Shown here: piece by piece, positions 25,367 through 37,268 of the stretch | Numbering within the stretch: the stretch's first letter is position 1 | Layout of the letters: the number at the start of each line of letters is the position of its first letter | Source of the DNA: Sphagnum compactum | Lineage: Eukaryota; Bryophyta; Sphagnopsida; Sphagnales | Length of the DNA stretch: 64,000 bases | NCBI GenBank assembly: GCA_965153455.1 | Contig: OZ234497.1 | Coordinates: forward strand, 4,216,001-4,280,000 | Reading direction: 5' to 3' | Notes under the pieces: model-generated | Seen by the model: only the letters and a program-made list of their open reading frames with translations | What the model was told of the DNA's origin: nothing | The model's database searches: none | Made by a program: the position numbers and the translations under genes

Positions 25367-26690
25367 TTACACATAAGTAGTACCATTACGGATCGTGTCC
25401 CGAGGTTGCACCACTGGGACAATTTCGGCAGCTTCCGATTCCTTCCCAATGCCTGATACCCTGCAAGCACGACATAAGATCATCCATCGAGCAGTGTGTT
25501 TGTGAGAACATGATCAAAGTCAGCAGCTTGGTCCTAATGAGAATCATGACAGTGCTCCAACCGTCCATATCCAGATTTAGGAGATTCCTGATGATCTAGA
25601 GTTGCGTATGCAAATGATGGTCTTTTAAAGCAGGGATAGAAGAGTAGAAAGTACTTTTGGGCGGTAATGGTAAGACGACCGGCAGCAAGATTTGCGATCA
25701 TGGCAAATGCTTGCTGTGAGAGATCGAAGCTGTTTGCATTGCACCCTGGGCACAAATCCACAACCTTCACCGTCACGGTTGGATTACTGGTGCAGGGATA
25801 GCTCCCGCCAGATGCCGCACCCGTGCATGTGATCTCGTAGACTGCGCCGCATGCTGCCCCACCGTCGTAGAGATCGGAGCTTGCCGCTGCAATCAGTGGG
25901 CCTGGCTCCGGAAATTCGCTCTCGTCGTAGCCATAGCACGCAGAGGCTGCATGATTAACTCACCCAAAACAAACAGTAGATTAAGCAAGTCCACAGATCG
26001 ACATAATGATTACTGGAATTCATTATACCGACAGTATGATTCGTGGCTATGCCTTGTCGCGTGCTCAAATACAGCTCATGTTGGACATGGGGCGTATTTC
26101 CGCAGTTTCAACGACATAGTCTAATGGCGCTCTACTTCAAATTTATTCTCAGTTAGGCGACAGCAATATTACAGAATTAAGTCTCAGATTCAGGACTAGA
26201 ACATCAACTGGATATGTTTTCGATCAGCCCCGCGAGCTGGTGTTGCAGGCTGCAAAGAACAGCAGGTTCAAAGGTGCTTACGAACGTAAACAGTGTAATA
26301 AGTTGCTTGGCCAGTGAACTCGCCGCCGCCGCCGCCTCCGCCGCCACCACCACCACAGCTGCCACAATGACTTTGACAGCCACTCCCACAGTAAGCATCA
26401 GTACATCCGCAGTACCCATATTGGCTACAACAATCGCCACCAGGACACGGATTACTACTGCTACACTCCCCTGATCCTCCTCCTCCACCGCCACAGCTGC
26501 CGCATTGACTCTGACAGCCACTCCCACAGTAAGCATCACTGCATCCGCAGTAGCCATACTGGCTACAACACTCGCCACCAGCACACTGAATGCTACCACT
26601 GCATTCCTGAGCCACAGCTAAGGCTACTGCACTGGAGACCACAACAAAAGCCATCAACACAACCTCAAGGTGCGCCTTCACCTTCCCCAT
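25367..26690 (-). CDS. Secreted two-hevein + EG45/PNP-like DPBB protein
   Basis: Proposed exons: 26690-26282, 25946-25655 and 25460-25367; introns begin GT and end AG. The lengths (409, 292, 94) sum to 795 nt, in frame, for 264 residues. Residues 1-27 form a signal peptide ending ALAVA. Two hevein-type chitin-binding domains (about 28-66 and 75-112) each contain CCSQYGYCG and AYCG, with the Ser and aromatic residues that bind N-acetylglucosamine. Glycine linkers follow (67-74; an 11-Gly run at 113-123). Residues 125-233 form an EG45/plant-natriuretic-peptide-like double-psi beta-barrel ([39 protein letters not shown]). The product is probably an apoplastic, chitin- or wall-binding defence protein. 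Exons 1 and 2 are well supported; the third is inferred from splice sites and phase. If exon 2 read through, the frame would end at 25,534. Confidence 0.8.
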
Positions 26691-26865
26691 ATTCCCTTAC
26701 AACAATTTACTTCAAACCACAACAACAATAACACTGGATGCACAAAAACACGAGCTGATGAAGCCCGAGAAATTCCGGAGATCCAAAAATTGAACTCCAA
26801 ATGTAGCCTCAGCGAGCAACAAAATCCGCAAGAACAAAATTCTTGGGCGGTCAGAGACGTGAAGA
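26691..26865 (-). promoter_or_regulatory. Probable 5' UTR of hevein-EG45 gene
   Basis: The stretch between the start codon at 26,688-26,690 and the expected transcription start about 30 bp below the TATA box. ORFs on the opposite strand here (26,670-26,915) lack family features. Confidence 0.4.
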
Positions 26866-26892
26866 ATGGGTTGAGAGTGAGTGGCCTCTTTC

Positions 26893-26899
26893 CTTTATA
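26893..26899 (-). promoter_or_regulatory. TATA box of hevein-EG45 gene
   Basis: Minus-strand TATAAAG in the context GGTATAAAGGAAAG, about 200 bp upstream of the start codon. The diverged copy at 37.47 kb keeps an AT-rich motif (ATATAAAAAAGG) at the same place. Confidence 0.55.
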
Positions 26900-28960
26900 C
26901 CGTACCCATCACTAACAACCAGCAAATTTTGTGGAATTTTATTTTCTTTTTCAACAACGTAGGTCCCACAAATTTTGTTCAAATATTTTATTTTTAAAAA
27001 ACTAAAGAGGCTCCACACACACACACACAACAGCCCCATTTTTTAATATTTCAAAATTTTGACATTCAAGAATAAATATACAAGATGCACTAGCTAGGGA
27101 AAGTAGGTGCTGGCTTTTTTTTTGGCAAGAAATTTCGCCAAAATGCGAAAAATCAAAACAAATATGACAGAAAAAATCGCCACTCTTGGACTCTGATTTT
27201 AGTTTGGTAAACACTTTTTAAACTAGTTTTCTAACTATGTAGACAGGTTCTAAAGACCTGCCTCTTGGGATGCTAGCCAATGACACAACAAGAAAAGATT
27301 GAAAAAAATACCCCTAGTGTAAGTACACCCCGACACCCTAGTAGTGAACTGAGAGCATGGCAAGTACTTGCAAGTTGCAATCCTAAGGAAATTAGGGTAT
27401 CACAAAAGAATATACCTTTGCAACGTGGATTTGGCAACATATAACTTTTGTTAAGTATAATTTTATTTTTATTTTTATTTATTTTTTTGGTAAACAACAG
27501 GACTTTACTCAGCACAAAAGAAAAAGAAAACTTGTTAAGTATAATTTTGGTTTTCCTTCTCAGCCTGAGCTGATGGGCGATTCCGCAGCTGTTTTTTTTT
27601 TTGGTCATGTGACCCAGTGATGATTCGATTTTTGAGAATTTTTTTTTGCAGTGTTTTCCCCCTCCAAAATTCATATTCAATCAGAAACTTCCTTGCTTTT
27701 TAACAAAATTTCACAAGTTTCTCTAGAAAAAATATTTATGAGAAAAAATTGCGACAGATATTGACACAGGTTTTAGTTTTTTGGCAGTATTTTGGGCAGT
27801 TTTCTACATTTTGAATTCATCATCTTTTTGGGGAGTTTTTTCACGGAATTTCAACCTGAAAAATGTGATTTTAGACCTATACAAACTTGAAACGATTTTT
27901 CATGAAGAAAGTGGCCCAAAAATCCTAGATTTTGAGGGAAAAAAAATTCCATATCACTAGATTGATGGATGGATCATTTTTTTCAACTTTGACATCTACT
28001 GTAAAGCCAAAGGCAGCCGAAAAAAAAACATTTCTGGATGATCCTCACTTTGACTACACAAATTTGGTAAAAAGATCACAACTTGGGAGAGTTTCTTACA
28101 ATTGTGTCACTAAATATGCTAATTGTTTTTTCCAATGATCCTTCACTGGGAAAAAAAACGCACACACACACTTGCCTCTAACGTCCTCATCACAATCTCT
28201 TAACTTTTTTTCTTCTTTAGTTTCTATGGTAATGGATGTAATGTATGTGATATGTGCAGGGTACAAGTTGGCAAGACTTCTTGCTTGATTGTGAATGATG
28301 TCTACTGACAGTTTTTTTTTTTTTTTCCTCAATTTTGTGATGTTGCTCAATTAGCAATAGTTCCTAATTTTATTTAGCCAAATTTGACAATATTCAAAAT
28401 ATGAAAGTATAAACTATTAAGTATCTTTTCATATTGTCGGCAATTGTGAAGAATTTTGGCAATTTTCTAAAAAATTTGAAGATTTTTTTAACAGGGAGTT
28501 TGTGACAGATTTTTTTTTAATTCTTTTTCACAAAATGACAAAACTTCGCCACAAAAAAAAAATCACTGCTACTGACTTTGAGTAGACCTTACACTGGGGC
28601 TCAAATTCATCAGCCATTGTCTAATGAATAATAGAAATTTAGTGTAAGGTAAAGCCCAAGGGTGAGGGCATGCATTATCCCAATGGGCAGTTGATGAGGC
28701 CATACATGATACCAGAGTGGAGCCGTGCAATTTGGGGAATGTCGGGAGGAGAACATTATCACTAAGGAAAAGTGCCTTGCACATACACTGGGAAATCTCT
28801 TGGAGTGCTTTCTATATCAAAAGCAAGCATCATTTGATATCACAAGTATTTGTCACACATGGACGGTTAGGCATAAACTCATGTACCACAAGCATTATTC
28901 TAGACACATGGGCAAGGGATCATTCCTTGATCCCTTTGTCAGCCATTTGATTATCTCATA

Positions 28961-30569
28961 ACCTTGTTGGCAAGGAGTTGGATTTCAATCAATTTATGAC
29001 AGCGTAAAAAATATCATTTTATATTTGCATTAAAGAATGGTTCAATTTTGCCAGACAAGCGAGGTCTTTTTTCCATTTGCACAGGGACCCTTAATAATAT
29101 ATATATATGCATGTTAGCCATAGGAGGCAGTGTTGGCAATTAGTGTGATTTTTTCTTATGTACTTGCATTATTTGGAGCAAAAGGGTTTAGTAATCAAGA
29201 AAAAAACCCAGTAGAATAGAATTTCAATGAAAAAAGTTGATCAATAAGGCAGATTTGTTACATGGTGGTTTCATTTGTGAAAAAGTTGGCAATCCTTTTT
29301 CATCCGTGTAAGTGCATTGACGAACATGTCAACATTTGTCTGTAAATCATGGCAATGATTAAAACTTGCAATTTAGGATATATGTACTAAAAAACAACAC
29401 AAAAGCTTCTAATCACAAATGTTGTGAAAATAAATAAATAAAGTATGTGCAATGAAATACAAGGTCTAGGGGATCAAACCTTAGTCCTTTCAGATTCTAC
29501 CCATTGCAGCCTTGGTTAAGTCTACACAAGCAACAAAGATTAGAACTTTACCTACATTCCCATATTAGTTCAAGAAAACAATAAGAATCTAGCAATGTGC
29601 ATATTAAAAACACCCAATGTAACAAGCAAATATACAATTGAAATAATTACAAAACTTACACAAATTATAATGCAATAAAATAAATAAATAAAGGTACTTA
29701 ATGAACTTACAAGTATTTTGGATAAATCCACAATGCAAATCACACAAAACACGCATCAAGGAACTTAGAAAATTGTAGCTTTTGTATGTATTATAACAAT
29801 CACAAAACATTTAGATGCATTGTTTATCTACTTGCTTGCATACAAGCTTCAACTTGAGTTCAAAACAATGTGCAACAACATTAAAACCTAGGTGCAATGC
29901 TAAAGCCTACAAAATAATTTAAACTTTAACTACATGCCTTTGCTTTCTATCCTACTAATTTTAATTACATCTCCAAATGGGAAAATATTGATGGAGCAGT
30001 GATTGTGAGCAAACATCATGATAACCAAATCAACATGAATTGTCAATCTATTTTTAAACTTAGATCATTTCATAAAACACATAATTGAAAAACATCATTT
30101 GTCTTCCACACTACCCAAAACCATGACAACAAAGATTTCCACCAACTTCAAAATTTGAACAAGCATCCATTGAAAATAACATTAGAGGACAAATGGGACT
30201 ACATTTTAATCACATGATTACATATGCCAAAGCCTATTTATTATTTGCTTACATAGTCAACTTGAAAACTAAAATCCCATGTCACCTTTTTATTCATTCA
30301 ATAGGGCAAGTACTTTCAAGTCCTTGTCACCAAACTTTTTGTTGAAATAATATTATGCTTTCAACATGTCTAAAAAGGCAAAGAATGTGGTCTCAACATC
30401 AAAATTCAACCAATATTGAAGATAAATAATGTCAATAGCATTTCTTAACTCCTAACTAAAAATCTCCATGTAAACTCCTCAATCAAGCCAATAAAACTCC
30501 AAAAAAACATTACAATTTCACTTTAGTAATAATAGCATATCACTGATCATCATGCATGCACATGACAAA
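28961..30569. other. Intergenic, no recognised gene
   Basis: AT-rich. A reverse-oriented B-box-like GGTTTGATCCC (minus strand, near 29,475) may mark another SINE relic. Two overlapping minus ORFs at 29,570-29,810 are hydrophobic, Cys/Phe-rich and probably fortuitous. Confidence 0.35.
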
Positions 30570-31820
30570 GACCCTTATTGCTTGGGGCACTCGCAATGGG
30601 TCAATATTAATGACCTTGAAAGTAAAAAGTAGGCCTATTAAATATTGTTGGTTGGATTAGTCCACCAAGCTATCAGCAACCCATTAGTTTTGTAATCCAT
30701 AAGATCAAGAAGACTCTTGAAATATATCTTGTAACTATTTTTTGGATCATAATAAAATGTAATAGTCTTTACATTACGTCGCAACTTGTTCCCCTTTGTT
30801 TCCAACAACTTAGCAAGCTTACACTACTCAAAATGCTTCTTGGGTGAAGAGGAGAAATACATATATGCAGAATGCAAAAGCCCTTCAGTTTTTTGCACTA
30901 GAGGCTACTTGGAAAACATTTGCACAACAAGGTCAGTTTGATGTGTGACATAATAGACAACAAGCATGAAAGGAATTACTATTTTGCAAATTTGTGTAGT
31001 TGCACACTATAGACACATGTGAAAGCACCAACACCATTTGAAACAAAAATAGATCAATTTCCTACTAATCTCTTACACAATGAAGCCCCCATAGACTAAC
31101 AAGGAATTGAAAATCATGTTGATCAAGTTGTCAAATGTGCCATCATTGACTAATCTTTGCAAATTTAATAAAACTAGGATATGTTTGAAACCATCCATAA
31201 GGATGAATGTTAACCTAGGTTTAATTGTCAATTGTTATCACTTCATCACAACTAACAACAAGGAACCTTGCTCCATGAATAGTTTTTTTAATTGTGGTGA
31301 AGATAATGGAATGCATAGTTTGTGCAATTTTCGGTTCCACATTGTCATTCCAATGTTTTTTGGAGTGATCTTCAGAATAAAAAATTGAAACAACTTCATT
31401 TCCTCAAAGTCAATGACTTAGTGATAGCATGACCTTGTTTCAAAAGCCAAAAATAACAACAAATTTTAGAACTTTAATTTCCTTGTTTCCAACCAAATTT
31501 TGGAAAAAGCCATGTTTGCCATTGTGTATATTCCCCAACTAGAAAAAGAACATTCTTTTTTTACATGTTGTGAGTATGGAGACATGTAATATTGCCCCAC
31601 AATGCCATTAGGTCTAATTTTTTTACATTTGCACCTCCCAAAATGTTTCTTTAGAGGTTGTTGAATTTGGGAACCAAAAGCTTTTATCTCCCTTTGATAT
31701 GTGTGCACATTTGACACCTAATGAAATGCATTTTCCCATTAGAACCAAGGACAACTTCTAGCCATGGAAGCTTTAACTACCCAATTGTCTTGAAAATTTT
31801 GATTTATTTCAAGTATTCCT
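30570..31820 (-). pseudogene. Decayed BED-finger/hAT-like transposase
   Basis: Read on the minus strand through many stops and frameshifts. An N-terminal BED-like region near 31,700-31,800 (NQNFQDNWVVKASMA, then C and H residues) runs into the open piece 31,717-31,466 (AFGSQIQQPLKKHFGR). Near 31,230-31,330 comes MHSIIFTTIKKTIHGARF followed by LVVSCDEV, a block typical of plant hAT-like proteins with DUF4371-type domains. DNLINMI and SLLVYGGF (about 31,115) and SNGVGAFT (about 31,000) follow, then ETKGNKLRRNV near 30,790. The order matches a single transposase N-terminal half to middle. The C-terminal dimerisation domain was not found, nor were terminal repeats. Confidence 0.65.
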
Positions 31821-33165
31821 TCATTCTTTTTTTCCGTCCCTATAATCAAGATAGTTTCAAGTGTGGGGTTTAGATTCAACAACATGCCTACAACACAATG
31901 TTCACAAGCACCACCCTCTACAATGATGTCATTACCATCTCATTGATTATAGTGCAACAAAACAAACTATAAACAATAGCAAGACCAACCTAATTCAACA
32001 AATCAACACTAACAACACTAAGGACCTTGGCACTAAAAAAAACTTGTACTTGAACCCAATGGGTTACATACAAAGGTGCCATGTTGCAGTTAAACAAAGA
32101 GAAAATTAGGAACCTTATGAAAGAAATATGTTTGACCTTGAAATTGAAACTTACAAGAATGCAAACAATTTGCAAGAAAAATACAATGTGTCTAATATTT
32201 ACAAAAATGTGTAAAGGTTAGTCCACGATCTCCGTGAAATCTCCATGGACAACATTATACTTATATTGTGACTTCAAAATTAACCCTTGTATTGTGATTC
32301 ATCATGTTACTTGCACCTCCATCATTGAATTAAAATGCATTAAACAAGGCCGACCATTGCAACAATTATTTTCATGCGTACAAAACACCCTCATGAATTT
32401 CTAGATTTTACAATCCAACTTCTAACACAATTGCAACAATCTAATGACAAAAAATAACTACCTAAAATTGTTAAGCATATGAAAGGAAATAATGATATAA
32501 ATTGAAAGCTTTGATGTTCAATGACAACCAATCTTTCAAGGTTGTGAAAATCCAATGGGAAATGACAATGGCATGATGTAGCAGAGTAATGATACCTTGA
32601 ATGCAATCAAATGCAAATGAAATAAAAATACAATGAGGAGCCCTTGTTAATAAACAACCCCTTAGAAACATTTAAACATGGGCTAACCCTAATCTTAAAA
32701 CCTAGGATCTTGGCAAAAATTTTAAAAACCTTTTGCATTTTGCAAGGGACGTCACACCCCATATTTCTAAGTGACAAACTAGTGAAATTTCACTGATTAA
32801 AAAAACACTAAGATAAGCCTATCAAAATTAGAATGCACCCAAAGGTGATGCCTCAAGTGTATTGCCCATGTTTGTTATCACAAAGGTCTCAAGTTCAAAC
32901 TCATTGGTGAGCAAGGGAAATATTATTGAGTCTTTTACCATTGTGCTTAACTTGGGAATATTGTCAATGTTTGTCAATTAGACTAATTATTATGTTTCAC
33001 CCCCTCCAAAAAGGCATAATCAACTTTCAAAAAGACACAATACCAACACAAAACTTATATGAATTTTTTTTAAATGCCCAATATCAATATCATGACAAAT
33101 TCACCAATCATTAGTATGTTCAAAAGTTGATACTAAAAAACATTGGAATGATGCATAACCATGCC

Positions 33166-33170
<5 letters not shown>
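31821..33170. other. Intergenic, no recognised gene
   Basis: AT-rich. Minus ORFs at 31,990-32,175 and 32,391-32,671 have no family features. Near 32,850-32,905 a tRNA-like phrase (CTCAAGTTCAAACTC) may be a SINE relic. A 22-bp phrase at 33,114-33,135 (TATGTTCAAAAGTTGATACT core) recurs exactly near 39,147, suggesting a shared small element end. Confidence 0.35.

Positions 33171-33208
<38 letters not shown>
33171..33208. repeat. (TA)19 microsatellite
   Basis: Uninterrupted TA repeat of 38 bp. Confidence 0.95.
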
Positions 33209-33211
<3 letters not shown>

Positions 33212-33375
33212 ATGATGTATTGGAATCTAATTGAGTGTAAACAATCACAAAACATTTAAGGTATTTAGAGAAGACACATTTATTAGTTGTTGGGGTTTTT
33301 GTTTTAGATTCTTAAAACTAATTGGAGCCCATTTATAGGCATACTAACAGTTAAATTGTTGAATTCCATGATATT

Positions 33376-34139
33376 AATATAAAAGTGAAATAATTTCATT
33401 GCACTTTAGTGATTTCACCTTGGCTAAAATTATTTCTTTATAGTGTCACTATGTAAACATCATATTTCATTACTAGTTGACACAATTCATTATTATGATT
33501 TATTATGATAAATAAGTTTATTTTTATGTTGTTTTAAATACCCTAGGCTATTTAAAGTTATATCCTATAACCCTATAATAAAATAATCAATAATATTTTA
33601 TGATAGAATAATTAAAAATAATTTATGGTAAAATAGTTTAAAATAGTGTATGATAGAATAGCCTAAAATAATCTATGATAAAATAGCCATAAATTGTTAG
33701 AAATTGCCAAAAATAACCTCTAGTAAAAAAGAATGTGCATAATAATATGCAATGACAAAAAAATATCATTCATTTAAATAGTGATTCAATAAGTAAAGAC
33801 TTGTTCTTTAGACACGGAAGTGAAAGAAGTTGAAAGGTTCAAACCTTCACAATTGCACTTTAGGTTGGTGGGTTAAGTGTTTAGGTGGGCTAGGTTCTTA
33901 GTTTAGGCTAAGTAGCTTAGTGAAGGTTCCTAGGTGCATAAACTAGGTTCATAATTAGCTATTAATGAATTTATTGATAATTTAACTATTATGAATTCAA
34001 TTAGGTATTAATGAACTCACCTATTTGTAGCAAATAGTCTTTGTTTATTAAAGGGGTTGCCCACTTTCACCATGGTAAATTTGTTCAATTTCATTAAAAA
34101 TCTAATGAAACAAAAAGTGAACTTAAACACATTTTAGTG
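33376..34139 (+). mobile_element. Partial relative of the CACTA element at 41.9 kb
   Basis: The start region (AAGTGAAATAATTTCATTGC, then CTATGTAAACATCAT) matches 41,967 onward. The middle has runs like ATAGCC-AAAAT-AAT, and the end matches 44,540-44,642 (TTTCA-TAAAAATCTAATGAAAC). The right terminus reads CACTAAAATGTG in reverse complement, ending at 34,139. A left CACTA terminus was not found, so this is a 5' truncated or diverged copy. Confidence 0.5.
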
Positions 34140-37100
34140 TAATGCACTAAAAAACAAAGAAGATATGGGCCACCAAATTAAAAGGACTCTTTCATTAGGA
34201 AAAAAATTGAAAACAAACACTTGGCATCCTTATTTGTAAACATTTTACACCTTACAATTGGACAATGTGCATTTGACACATGGATAAAATTTGACCTTTT
34301 ACCAAATTGAATGAAGGTTGAAACCAAAATTCTTTAAATGCAATTTCATTCACTTTACATATTAATGACCTAAATATTTGCAAAAAAGGCCTCACTAATC
34401 TATGAGTATGGGGGACATTGGGGTTTGTTTAAAGTTAAAAATTGGACACAAGTGCATATCATCACCAAGGTTTTGAATTTTAGTGACAATGTTCTTGTTC
34501 TTCTCTTCCAATGACACATTTGTTTGCTTTCATGCTTCTCCCCTTAGTAATCTTATTTGTTTTCATGTTCCCCCCATTTTGATCTTGTATGGTGTTTTTC
34601 ATATTTGTTTCAATGTAGGGATGTTCCTCCTTTCTTGATGTTTCTCCTCCTTGTTGATCATTTTCCTATTGTTTTAATTGTTTTCATGTTCTTGGTTTGT
34701 GATGTAGGTGTTTGGAGCTGCTTAGGCATTATGGGTGTTCTTGTTTTCTTTTCTTACTCTTCATTTTCTTTTCTTTGTTTCCCACCCCCCACCTACCATG
34801 TTCATATTCTTCTTTTAATTTCTCATCTTATTTTTTGTCCACCCATGTGTTTTGTTCATATTCATTTTGTTCATTGTCTTTTTTACTTTATTTCCTTCTC
34901 TTCCTAAATTGAGATTCTTCTTCCAATTCATTTCCTTCTCTTTGTTTTCTATTATCACCCAATGCCATGTTCATGTTCTTCCCATTTGTCATTTTTTTCT
35001 TTCCATTCCTCTTTGTCAAGTTTGTGTTCTTGTTCATCATCTTCTCTTTTATGGTCCCCCTTGCCATGTTTGTGACAATGCTTCTTAGGTCAAACTTGCA
35101 AAATTACGGATTTCTTCCTCCAATTTGAAAATAACATCACCTAGGTTTACAATTAGATTTTTTCAATCCTTATGTTTCAATCCTTCCATTTCTATGACAT
35201 TAAAGCTCCTTAACATGTCCACATAGTATCAATCTTTTGGCTACTCTTGGCCATTAGCAATGGTTCACCAAATTCTACACTCTTAGTTATGGTTGCTATA
35301 CATTCATCAGCTCTAATGTGGCAACAAATTATTAACCCCATTATTGATTGTCTTCATTGACCTCATGAACTTGAAACATAATTTTCTTCATATTTTCTAT
35401 TATGTAGATTTCACTAACTTTGGTTTTGTCATCCATGGCCTCGGGGTTAAACCACTAAATCTGTGGAACCATAACCTTGACATGATGTTTTGTTTAAAGA
35501 ATGATTAATTTAAAGTTTTTATTAATACTTAGTTAGTTAATGTGATCTTTTTTTGTTTTCTATAATTATTCCTAACCATATCCCCATCTCTTTTTATGTA
35601 ATTTTTGAAATGTTGAAGTATGAGACGTCTAGGGGGACACTCTTCTTTGAGTTTACAAAATACTTGAGTAAAAATATAGGGTGTCATATATTGGTTGTTG
35701 GTAAAATTTATAATTTAATTAATTCTATAATAGCATTATGTTTTTATGAAAATGAAAACATATTTATTGTAAGGTCTGTGTTAATCATTAATATTATAAA
35801 AAAATAGAAAAATAAGAAGGTACGTATTGAAAATTAACATTATGATAAATTGTTAGTAGGTTCTATTAGTAGGTTAGTAAATGAACTAATATTAATAATT
35901 TAATAAAATTCAATAATTGAAGCAATAATGGAATCAAATGTTAGGAGGAAAAATAATGATTGGGCTATGGATTTAGAGGAGGTGAAGATCATGTAGATTA
36001 TACATGTGGTTTATACCAATGGGGTCTATATCAAATGTTCTCTTCAAACTCATGAACGTTTCATTTTTCCATTCCAAAATCTTATATGTCTAAGCTACAA
36101 TGGAATGTTTTTGATGTTTATTTAAACCTTTCTAATTATGGGCTTATTATAATTTAAAAACTAAATGAATATTGGGTATTGAAATCAAATGTAAAAAAAA
36201 TTTATAAATAAATATAAAGTAGTTCAAATATGTGCATATTAGAAAATTGGATAATGATAGGGTTGGGGGAAAAAACTCCTTGCCTTTCAACCCCCCTTAG
36301 TAAAATGTTTCTTTGACGCATGTAATTTGGAAATTTAACATTAAGTGTTTTCCCTAGGTGTAGATTATGCAAAGTGTGTGAAGGTTTGATGTGATCTAAA
36401 ATGTTGTGCTTGTTCTATTGATTATAAGGTAACATGTGACCATGCCCATTTAGAATTAGTAAATGACAATTGTTTGAAAGACTCCATTATGAATTGACCT
36501 CTTAAAGGGGAAAACAATTGAATAAAAAGAAGATAAATGTCCATGCATGCCTTCTTTTACATCACCATGTGTGTCTCTAATTTGTGATTTTTGATGTAGT
36601 CATCACATAATTTTCCACCCTTAAATATGTAATAAAGACCTTTTGACTAAATCAACAACATAATTCCCATTCATCCATTTCCCTGGATTTGGGGATGGTG
36701 TTATGAACTTATTAATGTGAACTTCATTTGATCAATATTCTTACAGTTCTTTGATCACATTACCTTTTTTTAGGTGAATTCTAATTTCATGTGAATTCCA
36801 AATGTGATTTGCGTTGTAAAATCACATTGTAATTATGTTGAGTATAAAACGCTTATATTGTTTTGGTAAAATGAGTGGGAAGATTTGTTGGTCAACTCTT
36901 GTGTTTTATAAGATTTGAACCCATTCATTTTATGAGTACAAGTAATTCAAGGTGTCAACACTTGGACCAAATACCACTAACTATCCCTTGGTACACAATT
37001 CCAAAATGGTGTAAGTACGGTTTGATTGAGTTTTACCACTATCTTGAGTTCTTGACAGGTAATTGATACTCTGAATTTCTATAGAACTAAAATCCAAGCA

Positions 37101-37219
37101 TCAAGTTGTATCCTCTTCATCCATTAGTACACCTATTCACTCAATTTTCCTAGATTGTGTCTTGTCATTTAGATGATAACTAGAAAGAGAAGTTAAGGAT
37201 ATCAAAACATACAAAATTG
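34140..37219. other. Intergenic; pyrimidine-rich block at 34.49-35.10 kb
   Basis: 34,490-35,100 is strongly C/T-rich on the plus strand with loose repeats of CATGTTCAT-TTCTT. ORFs there (116, 66 and 78 codons) are Phe/Leu/Ser/Cys/His-rich through composition alone. ORFs at 35,553-35,807 and 36,875-37,066 are unrecognised. No other feature seen. Confidence 0.4.
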
Positions 37220-37268
37220 TAACAATACTCATCAACATAACCTCAAGCTAAACATTTATCTTCCCCAT
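37220..37268 (-). pseudogene. Start fragment of hevein-EG45 gene copy
   Basis: From ATG at 37,266-37,268 the minus strand reads MGKINV, stop, LEVMLM, against [13 protein letters not shown] in the gene at 26.69 kb. The seventh codon is now TAG. Similarity is lost inside the signal peptide and no hevein or EG45 sequence follows. The upstream flank is also duplicated, so this is the broken edge of a segmental copy. Confidence 0.65.

Larger units (their letters stand above)
26650..28960. repeat. Segmental duplication, copy 1 (hevein gene 5' end and upstream)
   Basis: Blocks of this region reappear in the same order and orientation at 37.2-39.0 kb. Examples are CATCAAC-CAACCTCAAG with CTTCCCCAT (start of the gene), CAAGAATAAATATACAA with ATGCACTA (27,065 and 37,590), GGATTTGGCAAC (27,427 and 37,719), GTGATATGTGCA with GTTGGCAAG (28,247 and 38,420), and ATTA-CTCATA-CC-TGTTGGCAA (28,950 and 38,952). 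Divergence is high and copy 1 contains extra sequence near 28.56-28.94 kb. A CA dinucleotide run lies at 27,014-27,028. No other gene is recognised between 26.9 and 29 kb. Confidence 0.7.

Noticed and set aside
26204-26599. 131-codon minus frame (Val/Ala-rich) and 86-codon plus frame over the hevein exon
   Set aside because: Out-of-frame shadows of the hevein exon; their composition follows from Cys/Gly codons in the true frame.
34557-34907. 116-codon membrane-protein-like ORF
   Set aside because: Hydrophobic Phe/Leu/Ser content arises from a C/T-rich repeat; overlapping frames are equally open.
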